A DNA stretch of 64,000 nt from Actinocorallia sp. API 0066. Lineage in GTDB: Bacteria > Actinomycetota > Actinomycetes > Streptosporangiales > Streptosporangiaceae. Positions 15,754 through 24,315 of the stretch are shown here, piece by piece. The position numbers were made by a program, and so were the translations under genes. The notes under the pieces were generated by a model that did no database searches, had not been told where the DNA came from, and saw only the letters and a program-made list of their open reading frames with translations. Position 1 is the stretch's first letter. The number at the start of each line of letters is the position of its first letter. Where the stretch lies: assembly GCF_020991275.1 (NCBI RefSeq), contig NZ_JAJLQY010000002.1, forward strand, positions 496,001-560,000, read 5' to 3'.

Positions 15754-17034
15754 GTGGAGACGTCGATCGTTGTTTTGACTCGGGATTTGCGGGTACATGA
15801 CCAGCCGGGTTTGGTGGAGGGGTGTGCGCGGGGGCGGGTGGTGCCGTTGTTCGTGGTGGACGAGGAGATCGTCGGTGGGGTGATGGGGGTGCCCAATCGG
15901 TTGCGGTTTCTGGGGGAGGCGCTGGCGGATCTGCGGGAGGGGTTGCGGGGGTTGGGCGGGGAGTTGATCGTGCGGCGGGGCTCGCCCGCCCGCGAGGTGG
16001 CGCGGCTGGCGGAGCAGACGGGGGCGCGGGTGGTGCGGATCGCGGACGACAGGTCGCGGTTCGCGCTGCGGCGGCTTGACGCGCTGCGCGGCACCGGCCT
16101 TGACGTCCGGACATATCCGGGGGTCACCGTGGTGCCGCCGGGTGCGGTGACGCCCGCCGGAGGCGACCACTACAAGGTGTTCACGCCCTACTGGAAGGCG
16201 TGGGCGGCGGCGGAATGGCGGACGCCCTGCCCGGTTCCGGGCCGGGTGGACGTCCCGGAGGGGATCGACGCCGGGGTGATCCCCGATCTGGCGCCGAAGG
16301 GCGTGTCACCGGGCGTCGCGAAGGGCGGTGAGTCCGAGGCGCGGCGGTTGATGCGGGAGTGGCTCGCCAACGGTGTCGCCGCCTACGACGGCACTCGCGA
16401 CGACCTGGCGAACCCCGAGGGCACGTCACGGCTCAGCGCCCATCTCCGGTTCGGGTGCCTGTCGCCGCTGGAGCTGGCGTCGGCCGTCCGCGAGCACGAG
16501 CCGTTCCTACGCCAGCTCGCCTGGCGCGACTTCCACCACCAGGTCGCCGCCGCCTTCCCCGACCTGCCCCGCCGCGACTACCGGCCGCGCGGCCACCGCT
16601 GGCGTGACGACCCGGAGGCGCTCGCCGCGTGGCGTGAGGGCCGCACCGGCGTCCCGATCGTGGACGCGGGCATGCGCCAGCTCCGGCACGAGGGTTTCAT
16701 GCACAACCGCACCCGCATGATCACCGCCTCCTACCTGACCCGCGACCTCGGCATCGACTGGCGCCACGGCTACCGCCACTTCCGCGACCTGCTCACCGAC
16801 GCCGACCTCGCCAACAACCCGGGCAACTGGCAGTGGGTCGCCGGCACCGGCAACGACACCCGCCCCAACCGCACCCTCAACCCCGTCCGCCAGTCCCTCC
16901 GCCACGACCCCACCGCCACCTACCTCCACCACTGGCTCCCCGAACTAGCCCACCTCCCCACCCCCGCCACCCACCACCCCTGGACCCTGGAATCCCCCCC
17001 ACCCAACTACCCACCCCCACTCACCCACCCCTAA
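15754..17034 (+). CDS. phr: Deoxyribodipyrimidine photolyase (class I CPD family)
   Basis: 426 residues from GTG 15754, preceded by GGGGAGAGGGGG; the open frame extends upstream but only in G-rich non-conserved sequence. The N-terminal antenna-binding Rossmann domain starts VETSIVVLTRDLRVHDQP. The C-terminal FAD domain has KVFTPYWKAW, QLAWRDFHHQ, PIVDAGMRQL, GFMHNRTRM and DADLANNPGNWQWVAGTGND, the classic photolyase/cryptochrome flavin and lesion-binding stretch. It repairs UV-induced cyclobutane dimers using light. It is divergent from the DUF523/DUF1722 gene, a pairing often seen with light-induced photolyases. The 5' end is strongly G-rich and the 3' end strongly C-rich on the coding strand. 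Confidence 0.93.
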   Translation: METSIVVLTRDLRVHDQPGLVEGCARGRVVPLFVVDEEIVGGVMGVPNRLRFLGEALADLREGLRGLGGELIVRRGSPAREVARLAEQTGARVVRIADDRSRFALRRLDALRGTGLDVRTYPGVTVVPPGAVTPAGGDHYKVFTPYWKAWAAAEWRTPCPVPGRVDVPEGIDAGVIPDLAPKGVSPGVAKGGESEARRLMREWLANGVAAYDGTRDDLANPEGTSRLSAHLRFGCLSPLELASAVREHEPFLRQLAWRDFHHQVAAAFPDLPRRDYRPRGHRWRDDPEALAAWREGRTGVPIVDAGMRQLRHEGFMHNRTRMITASYLTRDLGIDWRHGYRHFRDLLTDADLANNPGNWQWVAGTGNDTRPNRTLNPVRQSLRHDPTATYLHHWLPELAHLPTPATHHPWTLESPPPNYPPPLTHP

Positions 17035-17149
17035 CCGCCCACCCCACCAACCCCTTCCCCCACCACGCCAAACCACCTCTGCCCGTCGCAACGCCAAAGG
17101 AACCTCCACCCACCCACACCACCAGCACGATCGCCCGACCCTCGTGTCA

Positions 17150-17226
17150 CACCGCCCGGGGGTGGCCGCTCCCGACGAAGTCGGGGTTGTGAAGCGGCCA
17201 GCCCCCGGGCCCACCGAACACCGCCC
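17150..17226 (+). repeat. dispersed palindromic element, copy 3
   Basis: Core GGGGGTGGCCGCTCCCGACG followed by the AAGTCGGGG inner arm and AAGCGGCCAGCCCCCGGGCC. It matches the reverse complement of copy 2 with only a few differences (loop TGT for CGC, and the terminal segment CACCGAACAC for AATCAAACAC). It is intergenic, between the convergent photolyase and Tat sulfatase genes. Confidence 0.85.
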
Positions 17227-17436
17227 ATGTTCACCGACCAGGCTCGCGCCGCGTCGTGTCGCCTCAACGCTGAGGGGATCGCTGGCCCGCATGGCTCGTG
17301 TCGGTTGTGATCGCTGGTGGGGTTCGGGGGTCGCGTCGGGTCGCCGTTGGGTGGTGGCGGTGCTGGAGGGGCGGCTGGGCCGCGTCACGGCGAGCCGGGT
17401 TCGTCGGTCGGGCCGGGTGGTGGAAGGGAAAGGGAA

Positions 17437-17464
17437 ACGGCCCCGGCACGGGGTGCGGGGCCGT
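17437..17464 (-). terminator. hairpin downstream of Tat sulfatase
   Basis: ACGGCCCCG (17437-17445) pairs perfectly with CGGGGCCGT (17456-17464), giving a 9-bp stem and 10-base loop about 55 bp after the sulfatase stop. There is no U-run, as is common for actinobacterial stem-only terminators. Confidence 0.55.
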
Positions 17465-17519
17465 TCGGGCGCGGGCGACGCTGGAAGGGCAGTCCGGCGG
17501 CGGCGCGCACGTGCGGGGG

Positions 17520-18929
17520 TCAGGTCCAGGAGGTGTCGGCCAGGCGGTGGAGGCGTTGGACGACCAAGGGGTGTTTGGCGGCCACGTTGCGGGACTCGCG
17601 GGGGTCGTTGCTCAGGTTGAAGAGCTCGACGCGCCAGCTTCGGCGGTCGTTGGGGCGGGTGCGGCCCGGGGCGTAGCGGATGAGCTTCCAGTCGTCCTGG
17701 CGGACGGCCTCGGCCAGGCGCGTCACGCTGCCGTTCTCGACGCGGTTGGCGCGCTTTGTCTGGGACTTCTCGTTCCGGTACCAGTAGAGGTGGTTCGGCG
17801 GGGACGCGTTGCTCTCGCCCTTCAGGGTGCCGAGGATCGAGACGCCGTCGAGCCGGCGAGGCAGCCCGGCGCGGGCGACGTCGGCGAACGTCGGGAACAG
17901 GTCGAGCTGCGAGGTGATCCGGCCCGTGGTGCCCTTGCGGACGAGGCCGGGGCCCCACGCGATGAGCGGCACCCGGATGCCGCCCTCGTACAGGTTGCGC
18001 TTGTAGCCGCGGTACCTGCCGTTGGCGTCGAACCTGTCGGGGTTGAACCCGCCCTCCTCGTGCGGCCCGTTGTCGCTGGTGACGAGCACGAGCGTCTGAC
18101 GGCCCTTGGGCAGCGCGTCCAGGAGCGCCCCGAGGTCGCGGTCGAGCCGGGTGACCTGGGCGGCGTGCGCGCGGTCGGCGCGCGGCCACGGCTTGCCCGC
18201 GTAGCGGCCGTGGTTGGGCAGCTCGCCTGGCGAGTGCGGCAGGTTCGTCGCGTACATGAGGAAGAACGGCTGATCGGAGCGCTGCTTGACGAACTCCACG
18301 GCCCGCTTGCGGAAGAGGTCGGGCGCGTAGCTGCCGCGCCGGTCGCCCCGGTTCCCGGCGAGCTTGACCTCGGTGGCGTTGCGCCACAGGTGGTCGGGGT
18401 AGTAGTCGTGCGCGGCCCGGTGGGTGAGGTAGCCGTAGAACTCGTCGAAGCCGCGCGCGTTCGGGTGTGACTGCCCGGCGCGCTGCGGCCCGAAGCCCCA
18501 CTTGCCGACGAGGCCCGTTCGGTAGCCGACGCTCTGGAGCACCTCGGCGAAGGTGGTGTCGCTGGGGCGCAGGTCGCCGGGGAAGCCCGCCTGCGGGTTC
18601 TGCCTCACCCGCGAGTGCCCGGTGTGCAGGCCGGTCAGGAGGGAGCAGCGGGAGGGCGCGCACACCGACGCGGCGGAGTACGCCTGGGTGAAGCGCAGGC
18701 CCTGCCGGGCGAGCCGGTCGAGCACCGGGGTCTTGATCTTGGTCTGGCCGTAGGAGCCGAGCTCGCCGTAGCCCAGGTCGTCGGCGACGACGAGGACGAT
18801 GTTCGGCCGCGGGTCGAGCGCGCGCCCGTCCGGGGCGGCGGCGGAAGCGGGGGAGTTCCCCGCCGTCGTCATGTGGCTCCCGACGCCGAGGACTACCGAA
18901 CCGCGCAGCAGTTGGCGGCGGGTGAGCAT
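17520..18929 (-). CDS. Exported arylsulfatase (Tat signal, formylglycine type)
   Basis: 469 residues. The N-terminus MLTRRQLLRGSVVLGVGS is a twin-arginine signal, so the enzyme is exported folded. Catalytic features are complete: metal ligands Asp50-Asp51 (LVVADDLGYGELG), CAPSRCSLLTG with Cys90 as the formylglycine precursor (CxPxR), LVGKWGFG, and DNGPHEEGGF as the C-terminal metal site. It cleaves sulfate esters outside the membrane, probably for sulfur scavenging. ATG 18929 has AAGGA two bases upstream. A dyad almost identical to one before the cysteine dioxygenase gene lies 71 bp upstream, suggesting joint sulfur control. It differs from the sulfatase at 12661, which has no signal. Confidence 0.95.
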   Translation of the reverse strand: MLTRRQLLRGSVVLGVGSHMTTAGNSPASAAAPDGRALDPRPNIVLVVADDLGYGELGSYGQTKIKTPVLDRLARQGLRFTQAYSAASVCAPSRCSLLTGLHTGHSRVRQNPQAGFPGDLRPSDTTFAEVLQSVGYRTGLVGKWGFGPQRAGQSHPNARGFDEFYGYLTHRAAHDYYPDHLWRNATEVKLAGNRGDRRGSYAPDLFRKRAVEFVKQRSDQPFFLMYATNLPHSPGELPNHGRYAGKPWPRADRAHAAQVTRLDRDLGALLDALPKGRQTLVLVTSDNGPHEEGGFNPDRFDANGRYRGYKRNLYEGGIRVPLIAWGPGLVRKGTTGRITSQLDLFPTFADVARAGLPRRLDGVSILGTLKGESNASPPNHLYWYRNEKSQTKRANRVENGSVTRLAEAVRQDDWKLIRYAPGRTRPNDRRSWRVELFNLSNDPRESRNVAAKHPLVVQRLHRLADTSWT

Positions 18930-19000
18930 CGTCCTTCACACTCCCGTGCGTTGTCGGTCGGTCACGTCCCGCAGGGACGCGGCACTTATGATTCCTCATG

Positions 19001-19025
19001 AAATCCTATCAAGTCAATAGGAAAT
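19001..19025 (-). promoter_or_regulatory. candidate sulfur-responsive promoter/operator dyad (sulfatase)
   Basis: On the minus strand the 25 bases read ATTTCCTATTGACT then TGATAGGATTT. The core CCTAT-N7-ATAGG (19005-19021) is a perfect inverted repeat with the imperfect flanks ATTT and ATTT. It contains a TTGACT -35-like hexamer and a TAGGAT -10-like hexamer. It matches the element at 30005-30029 at 22 of 25 positions. No regulator is assigned. Confidence 0.6.
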
Positions 19026-19075
19026 ATAGACAACCAGAGGGATCCGTCAAGGACCGACATCGCCTTTCGCCCATG

Positions 19076-19504
19076 TCAGCAGGACGCTGTAGTGCCCCCG
19101 CCCGGGTACCGGCAGGCGTCGACGGCGGCACGCGGTGTGCGCAGCGTGACGGTCGCCCCGCCCTCCGGCAGGACCGGCGAGCCGCGCCCCCAGTACACGT
19201 CGGTGCGCGAGTCGCTGCCGCTCCCGGTGTGCACCCGGACGGACTCGCCGGGGCGCAGCCGCAGCGGACCGAACTCGTAAGCCGAGCCGCCGCCCGCCTG
19301 AAGCCGCCACCCTCGCAGGTCGCGGGCGGTTTTGGCATGGTTGCGCAGTTCCACCCACGTGCCGCCGGAACCGCGCGGGGAGTGGTGGACGCGCTCGATG
19401 CGCACGGACGGCTCCGCCCCAGGGGAGTCTGATGGACGCGGGCCGAGGGACGGGTAGAACACGCCGACGATGAGGAAGACGGCGACCAGGTCACGTACTG
19501 CCAT
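19076..19504 (-). CDS. Lamin-tail-domain protein, exported or membrane anchored
   Basis: 142 residues. A hydrophobic N-terminal segment (LVAVFLIVGVFYPSLG) is followed by a short linker and an immunoglobulin-like lamin-tail (LTD) domain: VRIERVHHSPRG, TWVELRNHAKTARDLRGWRL, FGPLRLRPGESVRVHTG. LTD modules occur in bacterial surface or secreted proteins, often beside nucleases or cell-wall proteins, as binding domains. Two cysteines near the end (DACRYPG and the C-terminal Cys) may form a disulfide. The ATG at 19502-19504 fits the start of the signal segment. It is divergent from the FG-GAP gene and in tandem with the exported sulfatase. Ligand unknown. Confidence 0.8.
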   Translation of the reverse strand: MAVRDLVAVFLIVGVFYPSLGPRPSDSPGAEPSVRIERVHHSPRGSGGTWVELRNHAKTARDLRGWRLQAGGGSAYEFGPLRLRPGESVRVHTGSGSDSRTDVYWGRGSPVLPEGGATVTLRTPRAAVDACRYPGGGTTASC

Positions 19505-19669
19505 GACAGAAAGTAATCAGCGTCGCGAGCGCACAACCAGCCGCGCCGAAGACAGCACCCGTTCACCTCACGGACAGCTTTGCCTTCCTCACCCAGCGTT
19601 CAGCCCGCCGCCACCCGCCCGACCTGTACCGCTCCCCGACCTTTTGTCCCCGCCGGGGACCGTTCGACC

Positions 19670-20962
19670 ATGCGCCCCGCCCTCCCCGCCGCCCTGCTCA
19701 TCGCTCTTGCCCTCCCCCTCGCCCCGCCCGCCGCCGCGCCTGCCGTTGCCCAGGCCGCGCCGGGGTGCGGCGGGGCGCGGGACCTGGACGGCGACGGGCG
19801 GCCGGATCTGGCGGTGGGGGCGCCGTCGGCGACGGTCGGCGGGCAGGTGCGGGCGGGACAGGTCGCGGTGGCCTACGCCGACGGACGGACACGATGGTTC
19901 GCGCCCGCGACCGGACGGCCGCACGACGGGTTCGGCGCGGCGCTGGCCTCCGGCGACCTGGACGGCGACGGCTGCGCCGACCTCGCGGTGGGCGTGCCCG
20001 GCGCGGCGGCCGTCCGGATCTACCTGGGCGGTCAGCCCGAACTGAGGGAAGGCCCCCTGCTCAGGGGCGGCGCCGGGCTCGGAACCGCGCTGGCGGTGGC
20101 CGACCTGGACGGCGACCGCGACCTCGAACTCGTCGCGGGCGCGCCCGAGGCGCCGGGTGGAGGCCGGGTCGTCGTCTACGGGCTGCGCGCCAAGGGCGTC
20201 GGCGCGGCGAAGACGTTCCCGGCGCGGCTCGGCCGGGCCAAGGAGCGCCGCGCCGAGACCGACGCGCTCGGCTCGGCCCTCGCCGTCGGCGACTTCAACG
20301 GCGACGGGAGGCCCGAGATCGCGATCGGCATTCCGGGCGCGGGCCACCGTGGCCAGGGCGCCGTCACCGTGCTCGACCCGCTGCGCGGCAGGGCGCGGGT
20401 GCTGTCCCAGGCGGGCCCGGTGCGCGGCGGGCCCGAACGCGACGACGGCTTCGGCACCTCCCTCGCCGCCGCCGACTTCGACCGCGACGGCAAGGCCGAC
20501 CTCGCGATCGGCGTGCCGGGCGAGGCGTTCACCCACCGGGACAAGGGCGCCGCCGAGGGGGCCGTGCACGTGCTCTACGGGCCGTCCTTCCGGGAGCGCG
20601 GCCCCATGTGGAACCGGGGCACGAAGGGCGTCCCCGGGGAGTTGCGCCGCCGCGACTTCTTCGGCGCGGCCCTCGCCGCAGGCGACCTCACCGGCGACGG
20701 CCGCCCGGACCTCGCGATCGGGATCCCCGGCTCCAACGCCGTCCAGTTGCTTACGGCGACCCGCTCCGGCGCCCTCAAGCCCGGCCGTCTCCTGCGCCCC
20801 GGCCTCCCAGCCGCAGCCCACTACGGCCTCACCTTGCGCATCACCTCCGGCACCCTGTACGTGGGCGCCCCCGGCGCCGACTCCTTCACCGGCGCCCTCT
20901 ACCGCTCCACCACCCGCCTCCCCCTAGACGGCCGCGGCCTCACCGCCTTCTCCCTCTCCTAG
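19670..20962 (+). CDS. FG-GAP/integrin-like beta-propeller secreted protein
   Basis: 430 residues from ATG 19670, with a clear Sec signal (ALPAALLIALALPLAPPAAAP) ending near AQA. The mature part is built of repeated FG-GAP blades, each with a calcium-loop motif of the type DxDGDGxxDLAxGxPxA: DLDGDGRPDLAVGAPSA, DLDGDGCADLAVGVPGA, DFNGDGRPEIAIGIPGA, DFDRDGKADLAIGVPGE, DLTGDGRPDLAIGIPGS. Six or seven blades would close a propeller like the integrin alpha head. Related actinobacterial proteins are secreted and of unknown role, probably binding or adhesion. It converges on the phoD gene. No enzyme motif is seen. Confidence 0.9.
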   Translation: MRPALPAALLIALALPLAPPAAAPAVAQAAPGCGGARDLDGDGRPDLAVGAPSATVGGQVRAGQVAVAYADGRTRWFAPATGRPHDGFGAALASGDLDGDGCADLAVGVPGAAAVRIYLGGQPELREGPLLRGGAGLGTALAVADLDGDRDLELVAGAPEAPGGGRVVVYGLRAKGVGAAKTFPARLGRAKERRAETDALGSALAVGDFNGDGRPEIAIGIPGAGHRGQGAVTVLDPLRGRARVLSQAGPVRGGPERDDGFGTSLAAADFDRDGKADLAIGVPGEAFTHRDKGAAEGAVHVLYGPSFRERGPMWNRGTKGVPGELRRRDFFGAALAAGDLTGDGRPDLAIGIPGSNAVQLLTATRSGALKPGRLLRPGLPAAAHYGLTLRITSGTLYVGAPGADSFTGALYRSTTRLPLDGRGLTAFSLS

Positions 20963-20964
20963 GC

Positions 20965-20995
20965 ACCCGCCCCGCCGTGCGCGCGCGAGGCGGGT
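20965..20995. terminator. weak bidirectional hairpin between convergent genes
   Basis: ACCCGCC (20965-20971) pairs with GGCGGGT (20989-20995) in the 32-bp gap between the FG-GAP and phoD stops. The stem is short and without a U-run, so this is a weak call. Confidence 0.35.
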
Positions 20996-22548
20996 CAGCG
21001 GCTGAGGGTGCGGGAGAGGTCGGGGACGGTGAGGCGGATGGTGCGGGGCGCGGGGGCGCCACGGCGGGAGACACGTTCCAGGGTGTGGAAGTCGGCGGTG
21101 AGGGCCTCGGGGGTGAGGCGGCCGAGGAGGAAACCACGGCGCTGGTCGGCGTGCGCGAAGTGGGGGTTCTCGGCGCGGAGGGCGGCCATCATGGCGTGGT
21201 CGCGGTAGCCGTCGCCGTCGCTCGCGATGGACGTGGTGACGAGTTCGACGCCGACGCGCGCGGACGACGGGTCGGCGAAGTCGCGCAGCAGGTCGGCCGC
21301 GAACGCGGTGTGCACGTCGCCGGTGAGCACGACGGGGTTGCGCGCGCCGGAGTCCAGCAGGGTCGTGAACAGCCGGTCCCGGTCGGCGGTGTAGCCGTCC
21401 CAGGAGTCCATGCCGACCTTCAGCGCGGGCCCGAGCGCCATGTCGCGCTGGGCGAGGAAGATCTGCTGCCCCAGGACGTCCCAGCGGGCCCCGGAGGCGC
21501 GCAGGCTCCCCGCCAGCCAGGAGAGCTGCGCCGCGCCCAGCACCCGCCCCGACGGGTCGTTCCGGGCCGAGCAGCCGGTGCGCAGCCAGTCGTCGCACGG
21601 CTGGTCGGTCCGGTACTGGCGGGTGTCGAGCAGGTGGAAGGTGGCGAGCGCGCCCCACGGCAGCCGCCGGTAGAGCCGCATCCGCGTCCCGGAGGGCCGC
21701 GCGGCGACGCGCAAGGGCATGTTCTCGTAGTACGCCCGCATCGAAGCCCGCTTCCGGGCGGTGAAACCGGGGACGGACGAGCCGGGCACGCTGCCCGTCC
21801 AGTTGTCCTCAAGCTCGTGGTCGTCCCACACGACGGCCCAGGGCGCCGCCGCGTGCGCCGTCTGTAGGTCGGGGTCGGACTTGTACTGCGCGTGCCGCCG
21901 CCGGTAGTCGGTGAGGGTCTGGCACTTGCCTTCGGTGTGCGTACGTACCTTCCCGTTGGCGCCGCTGTAGGAGCCGGGCGCGTACTCGTACATGTAGTCA
22001 CCCAGATGGACGACGAGGTCAGGGCCGAGTTCGGCGAGCCGCCGGTAGGCCGTGAAGTACCCGTGCTCGTAGTGGGCGCAGGACGCGGCCGCGAACGTCA
22101 TCGGCGTCAGGGAACCCGGCGCGGGGGCCGTCAGCGTACGTCCGACGGGAGACAGGTGCCCGGAGGCACGGAACCGGTAGAAGTACTCACATCCCGGCCG
22201 CAGGCCCGTCGCCGTCACGTGCACCGCGAACCCGCCGGAGGCGCGCGCCGTCACCGTTCCTGAGCGGACGACGCGCCGGAACCGCGCGTCCTCGGCGACC
22301 TGCCACTCCACCGCGACGGCGCGGGAGCCGAGCCCGCCCAGGCCGTCCGGGGCGAGGGGACGGGGCGCGAGCCGCGTCCACAGCACCACCGAGCCCGCGT
22401 CGGGGTCGCCGGAGGCCACGCCGAGCCGGAACGGGTCGGGCCCGTCCGCCGCGCCGCCCCGGAGGAGCGCGGGGGAGGCCGAGGCGGGCGCGGCGCCGAG
22501 CACCGCGAGACCGCCGGCCGCGAGGACGTGCCGTCGTGTGAAAGCCAT
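20995..22548 (-). CDS. phoD: Alkaline phosphatase D family phosphodiesterase (Tat exported)
   Basis: 517 residues from ATG 22546-22548. The twin-arginine signal is MAFTRRHVLAAGGLAVLG. The PhoD N-terminal domain shows FRLGVASGDPDAGSVVLWTRL. The metallophosphoesterase core includes FAAASCAHYEHGYFTAYRRL, DLVVHLGDYMYEYA, VVWDDHELEDNW and VVLTGDVHTAF, which carry the Asp, Asn and His metal ligands of Ca/Fe PhoD enzymes. It releases phosphate from monoesters or diesters outside the cell. Actinobacterial phoD genes are usually induced by phosphate starvation, but no PHO box was identified. It lies in a cluster of four exported proteins. Confidence 0.93.
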   Translation of the reverse strand: MAFTRRHVLAAGGLAVLGAAPASASPALLRGGAADGPDPFRLGVASGDPDAGSVVLWTRLAPRPLAPDGLGGLGSRAVAVEWQVAEDARFRRVVRSGTVTARASGGFAVHVTATGLRPGCEYFYRFRASGHLSPVGRTLTAPAPGSLTPMTFAAASCAHYEHGYFTAYRRLAELGPDLVVHLGDYMYEYAPGSYSGANGKVRTHTEGKCQTLTDYRRRHAQYKSDPDLQTAHAAAPWAVVWDDHELEDNWTGSVPGSSVPGFTARKRASMRAYYENMPLRVAARPSGTRMRLYRRLPWGALATFHLLDTRQYRTDQPCDDWLRTGCSARNDPSGRVLGAAQLSWLAGSLRASGARWDVLGQQIFLAQRDMALGPALKVGMDSWDGYTADRDRLFTTLLDSGARNPVVLTGDVHTAFAADLLRDFADPSSARVGVELVTTSIASDGDGYRDHAMMAALRAENPHFAHADQRRGFLLGRLTPEALTADFHTLERVSRRGAPAPRTIRLTVPDLSRTLSR

Positions 22549-22754
22549 GCGCCCAGTGCAGACGCGGCACACGAACGCCGGGTGACGCGGGTGCGAGCGG
22601 CGCGCGGCACGGGGGAAACAGCCTGTCCCGAGCGATCATTCCGGCCTGTCATGATCCGCCGGAACACTACCGATCGGCCAGGATTCACTCCCTGACGTGT
22701 GCAAAAAGGCCCAACGTGGTTCGGCGCGCTCCGGCGGGGTGGTAGGCAAGGGCT

Positions 22755-23702
22755 GTGGAGCTGAATGAGGCGGCGGAGGAGCTGTACCGGGTGGCTCCGG
22801 GGGAGTTCGTGCAGACGCGGCGGCGGCTGGCGGAGGCGGCCAAGGCGGCGGGCGACGCGGCGACGGCCCAGCAGATCAAGGCGCTGCGGCGGCCGACGGT
22901 CTCGGCGTGGGCGGTCAACCTGCTCGTGCGGGAGCGGCCGCCGCTGGCGGGCGAGCTGCTGTCCCTCGGGGAGCGGTTGCGCGAGGCGTGGGCGAAGGGC
23001 GGTGACACCGCCGAGTTCGACCGCGCGCGCACGCCGCTCGTCGACAAGGCGGTGCGCGCGGCGGAGTCGCTGGTGGAGGAGGCGGGCCGGCCGCTGGGCG
23101 ACCAGGCGCGCCGTGAGGTCGAGGAGACCCTGTACGCGGCGGTGGCGGACGCGGACGTGGCGGCGGAGGTGGCCGCGGGCAGGCTCACCCACCCGCGCTC
23201 CTACGTCGGCTTCGGCCTCCCGCCACTCCCCGAGGACCCCACCGAACCCCCGAAGCCTGACGACCCGGGCGAATCACCCAAGAGAGATAAACGAGACAAA
23301 GGTGGAAAGCGAGACCAACGAGCCAGAGACGGTGTGGCGGTCGGCAAACCGCCCAAGGAACACCCAGAACCCCACCCCGACCAGGACCGCGCCGAAAAGG
23401 AACGTGCCGAACGCAAGGAGCACGAAGCACGCGAGGAACGCCGAAGAGCCGCCGAACGTGAGCGCTTCGAGGCCCGCCGCCGAGCCGCCCAGCTCCGCGC
23501 CAAAGCCGACGAGCTGGCCGCCGAGCGGGACAGGCTGCGCCGCGCCCTCCAGGACGTCGAGCAGGAGGAGGAAAGCCTCCGCCAGCGCCTGGACCAGGTA
23601 CGCGTCCACAGGTCCGCGGCCCGCAAGTCGTTCGAGGCAGCCGAACAGCAGGCCGCCGCAGCCGCCACCGCCGCCACCCGAGCCGAGTCCGGCCTGACGT
23701 AA
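22755..23702 (+). CDS. Conserved actinobacterial coiled-coil protein, unknown function
   Basis: 315 residues from GTG 22755. A helical N-terminal domain (NEAAEELYRVAPGEFVQTRR, then KALRRPTVSAWAVNLLVRER) recurs in hypothetical proteins of many actinobacteria. A central Pro/Lys/Asp-rich linker of about 70 residues follows, where base composition drops in GC (about 23270-23340). The C-terminus is a long charged coiled coil rich in Arg, Glu and Ala (RAKADELAAERDRLRRALQD). No membrane segment or catalytic motif is seen. The coiled coil suggests oligomerisation or scaffolding. Palindromic element copy 4 starts directly after the stop codon. Confidence 0.75.
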   Translation: MELNEAAEELYRVAPGEFVQTRRRLAEAAKAAGDAATAQQIKALRRPTVSAWAVNLLVRERPPLAGELLSLGERLREAWAKGGDTAEFDRARTPLVDKAVRAAESLVEEAGRPLGDQARREVEETLYAAVADADVAAEVAAGRLTHPRSYVGFGLPPLPEDPTEPPKPDDPGESPKRDKRDKGGKRDQRARDGVAVGKPPKEHPEPHPDQDRAEKERAERKEHEAREERRRAAERERFEARRRAAQLRAKADELAAERDRLRRALQDVEQEEESLRQRLDQVRVHRSAARKSFEAAEQQAAAAATAATRAESGLT

Positions 23703-23776
23703 GGCTGTGTTGAACCGAGCCCGGGGGGCGCTCTGGCGAGCCCGACTTCGCCGGGGGGCGCCCCCGGGCCGGGCGC
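23703..23776 (+). repeat. dispersed palindromic element, copy 4
   Basis: Begins GGCTGTGTTGAACCGAGCCC one base after the preceding stop and ends GGGGGGCGCCCCCGGGCC. GCCCGGGGGGCGC pairs with GGGGCGCCCCCGGGC, with an inner CCCGACTTCGCCGGG hairpin as in copies 2 and 3. It lies just before the GNAT gene. Confidence 0.7.
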
Positions 23777-23804
23777 GCCGCGCGGCGGTGGTTATCTTCT
23801 GGGC

Positions 23805-24302
23805 ATGACGACGGTACGCCGGGTCGCCTGGGACGACCCCGACGCGGTCGCGCTGCGCGCCGCGATGAACCAGGAGCTCACCCACCGCTACGCCGACCGG
23901 CTCGCCCAGGCCCAGGGGCCGGTCCTCGCCGCCCTGGAGGTCGACCCCGGCGAGATGGCCTTCGTGGGTGTCGCGGACACCGAGGAGGGCGGCCCGGTCG
24001 GGCACGCCGCGCTCCGCTGGCGCGGGCGCGACCTTGAGCTGAAGCGCATGTACGTCGCGCCGTCGAGTCGCGGCAAGGGCGTCTCGACGGCGCTGCTCGA
24101 CTGGTGTGAGGACGTGGCCCGCGAGGCGGGCGCCGACCGGGTCATCCTCCAGACCGGCGACCGCCAGCCCGACGCGATCCGCCTCTACGAGCGCGAGGGG
24201 TACGTCCGCATCCCTGACTTCCCGCCCTACGACGCCGTGCCCGAGCTCCATTCGACGTGTATGGCCAAGCCCGTCACGGCGGTCCAGAACGCCGAGGTCT
24301 AG
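23805..24302 (+). CDS. GNAT family N-acetyltransferase
   Basis: 165 residues with a single GNAT fold. The acetyl-CoA-binding motif is LKRMYVAPSSRGKGVSTALLDW, with the pyrophosphate loop SRGKGVS (a variant of Q/RxxGxG/A). Strand four is GHAALRWRGRDLELKRM and the C-terminal motif is QPDAIRLYEREGYVRIPDF. It transfers an acetyl group to an amine on an unknown small molecule or protein. ATG 23805 starts directly after a spacer following palindromic element copy 4. The gene converges on the tetR-like gene at 24316, with 13 bp between stops. Confidence 0.9.
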   Translation: MTTVRRVAWDDPDAVALRAAMNQELTHRYADRLAQAQGPVLAALEVDPGEMAFVGVADTEEGGPVGHAALRWRGRDLELKRMYVAPSSRGKGVSTALLDWCEDVAREAGADRVILQTGDRQPDAIRLYEREGYVRIPDFPPYDAVPELHSTCMAKPVTAVQNAEV

Positions 24303-24315
24303 GGACCGCCGCGAG

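Larger units (their letters stand above)
17035..17519. other. 485-bp intergenic region
   Basis: The first 110 bp continue the C-rich, G-poor composition of the photolyase 3' end. A palindromic element copy lies at about 17150-17226 and a GC-rich terminator-like hairpin at 17437-17464. Between them, about 17290-17420 is G-rich on the plus strand with no plausible start or conserved protein. No gene is called. Confidence 0.6.

Noticed and set aside
12661-18929. The two sulfatases as recent duplicates
   Set aside because: They differ in metal-site residues (Asp-Gln versus Asp-Asp), FGly motif context, signal peptide and length, so they belong to different subfamilies.
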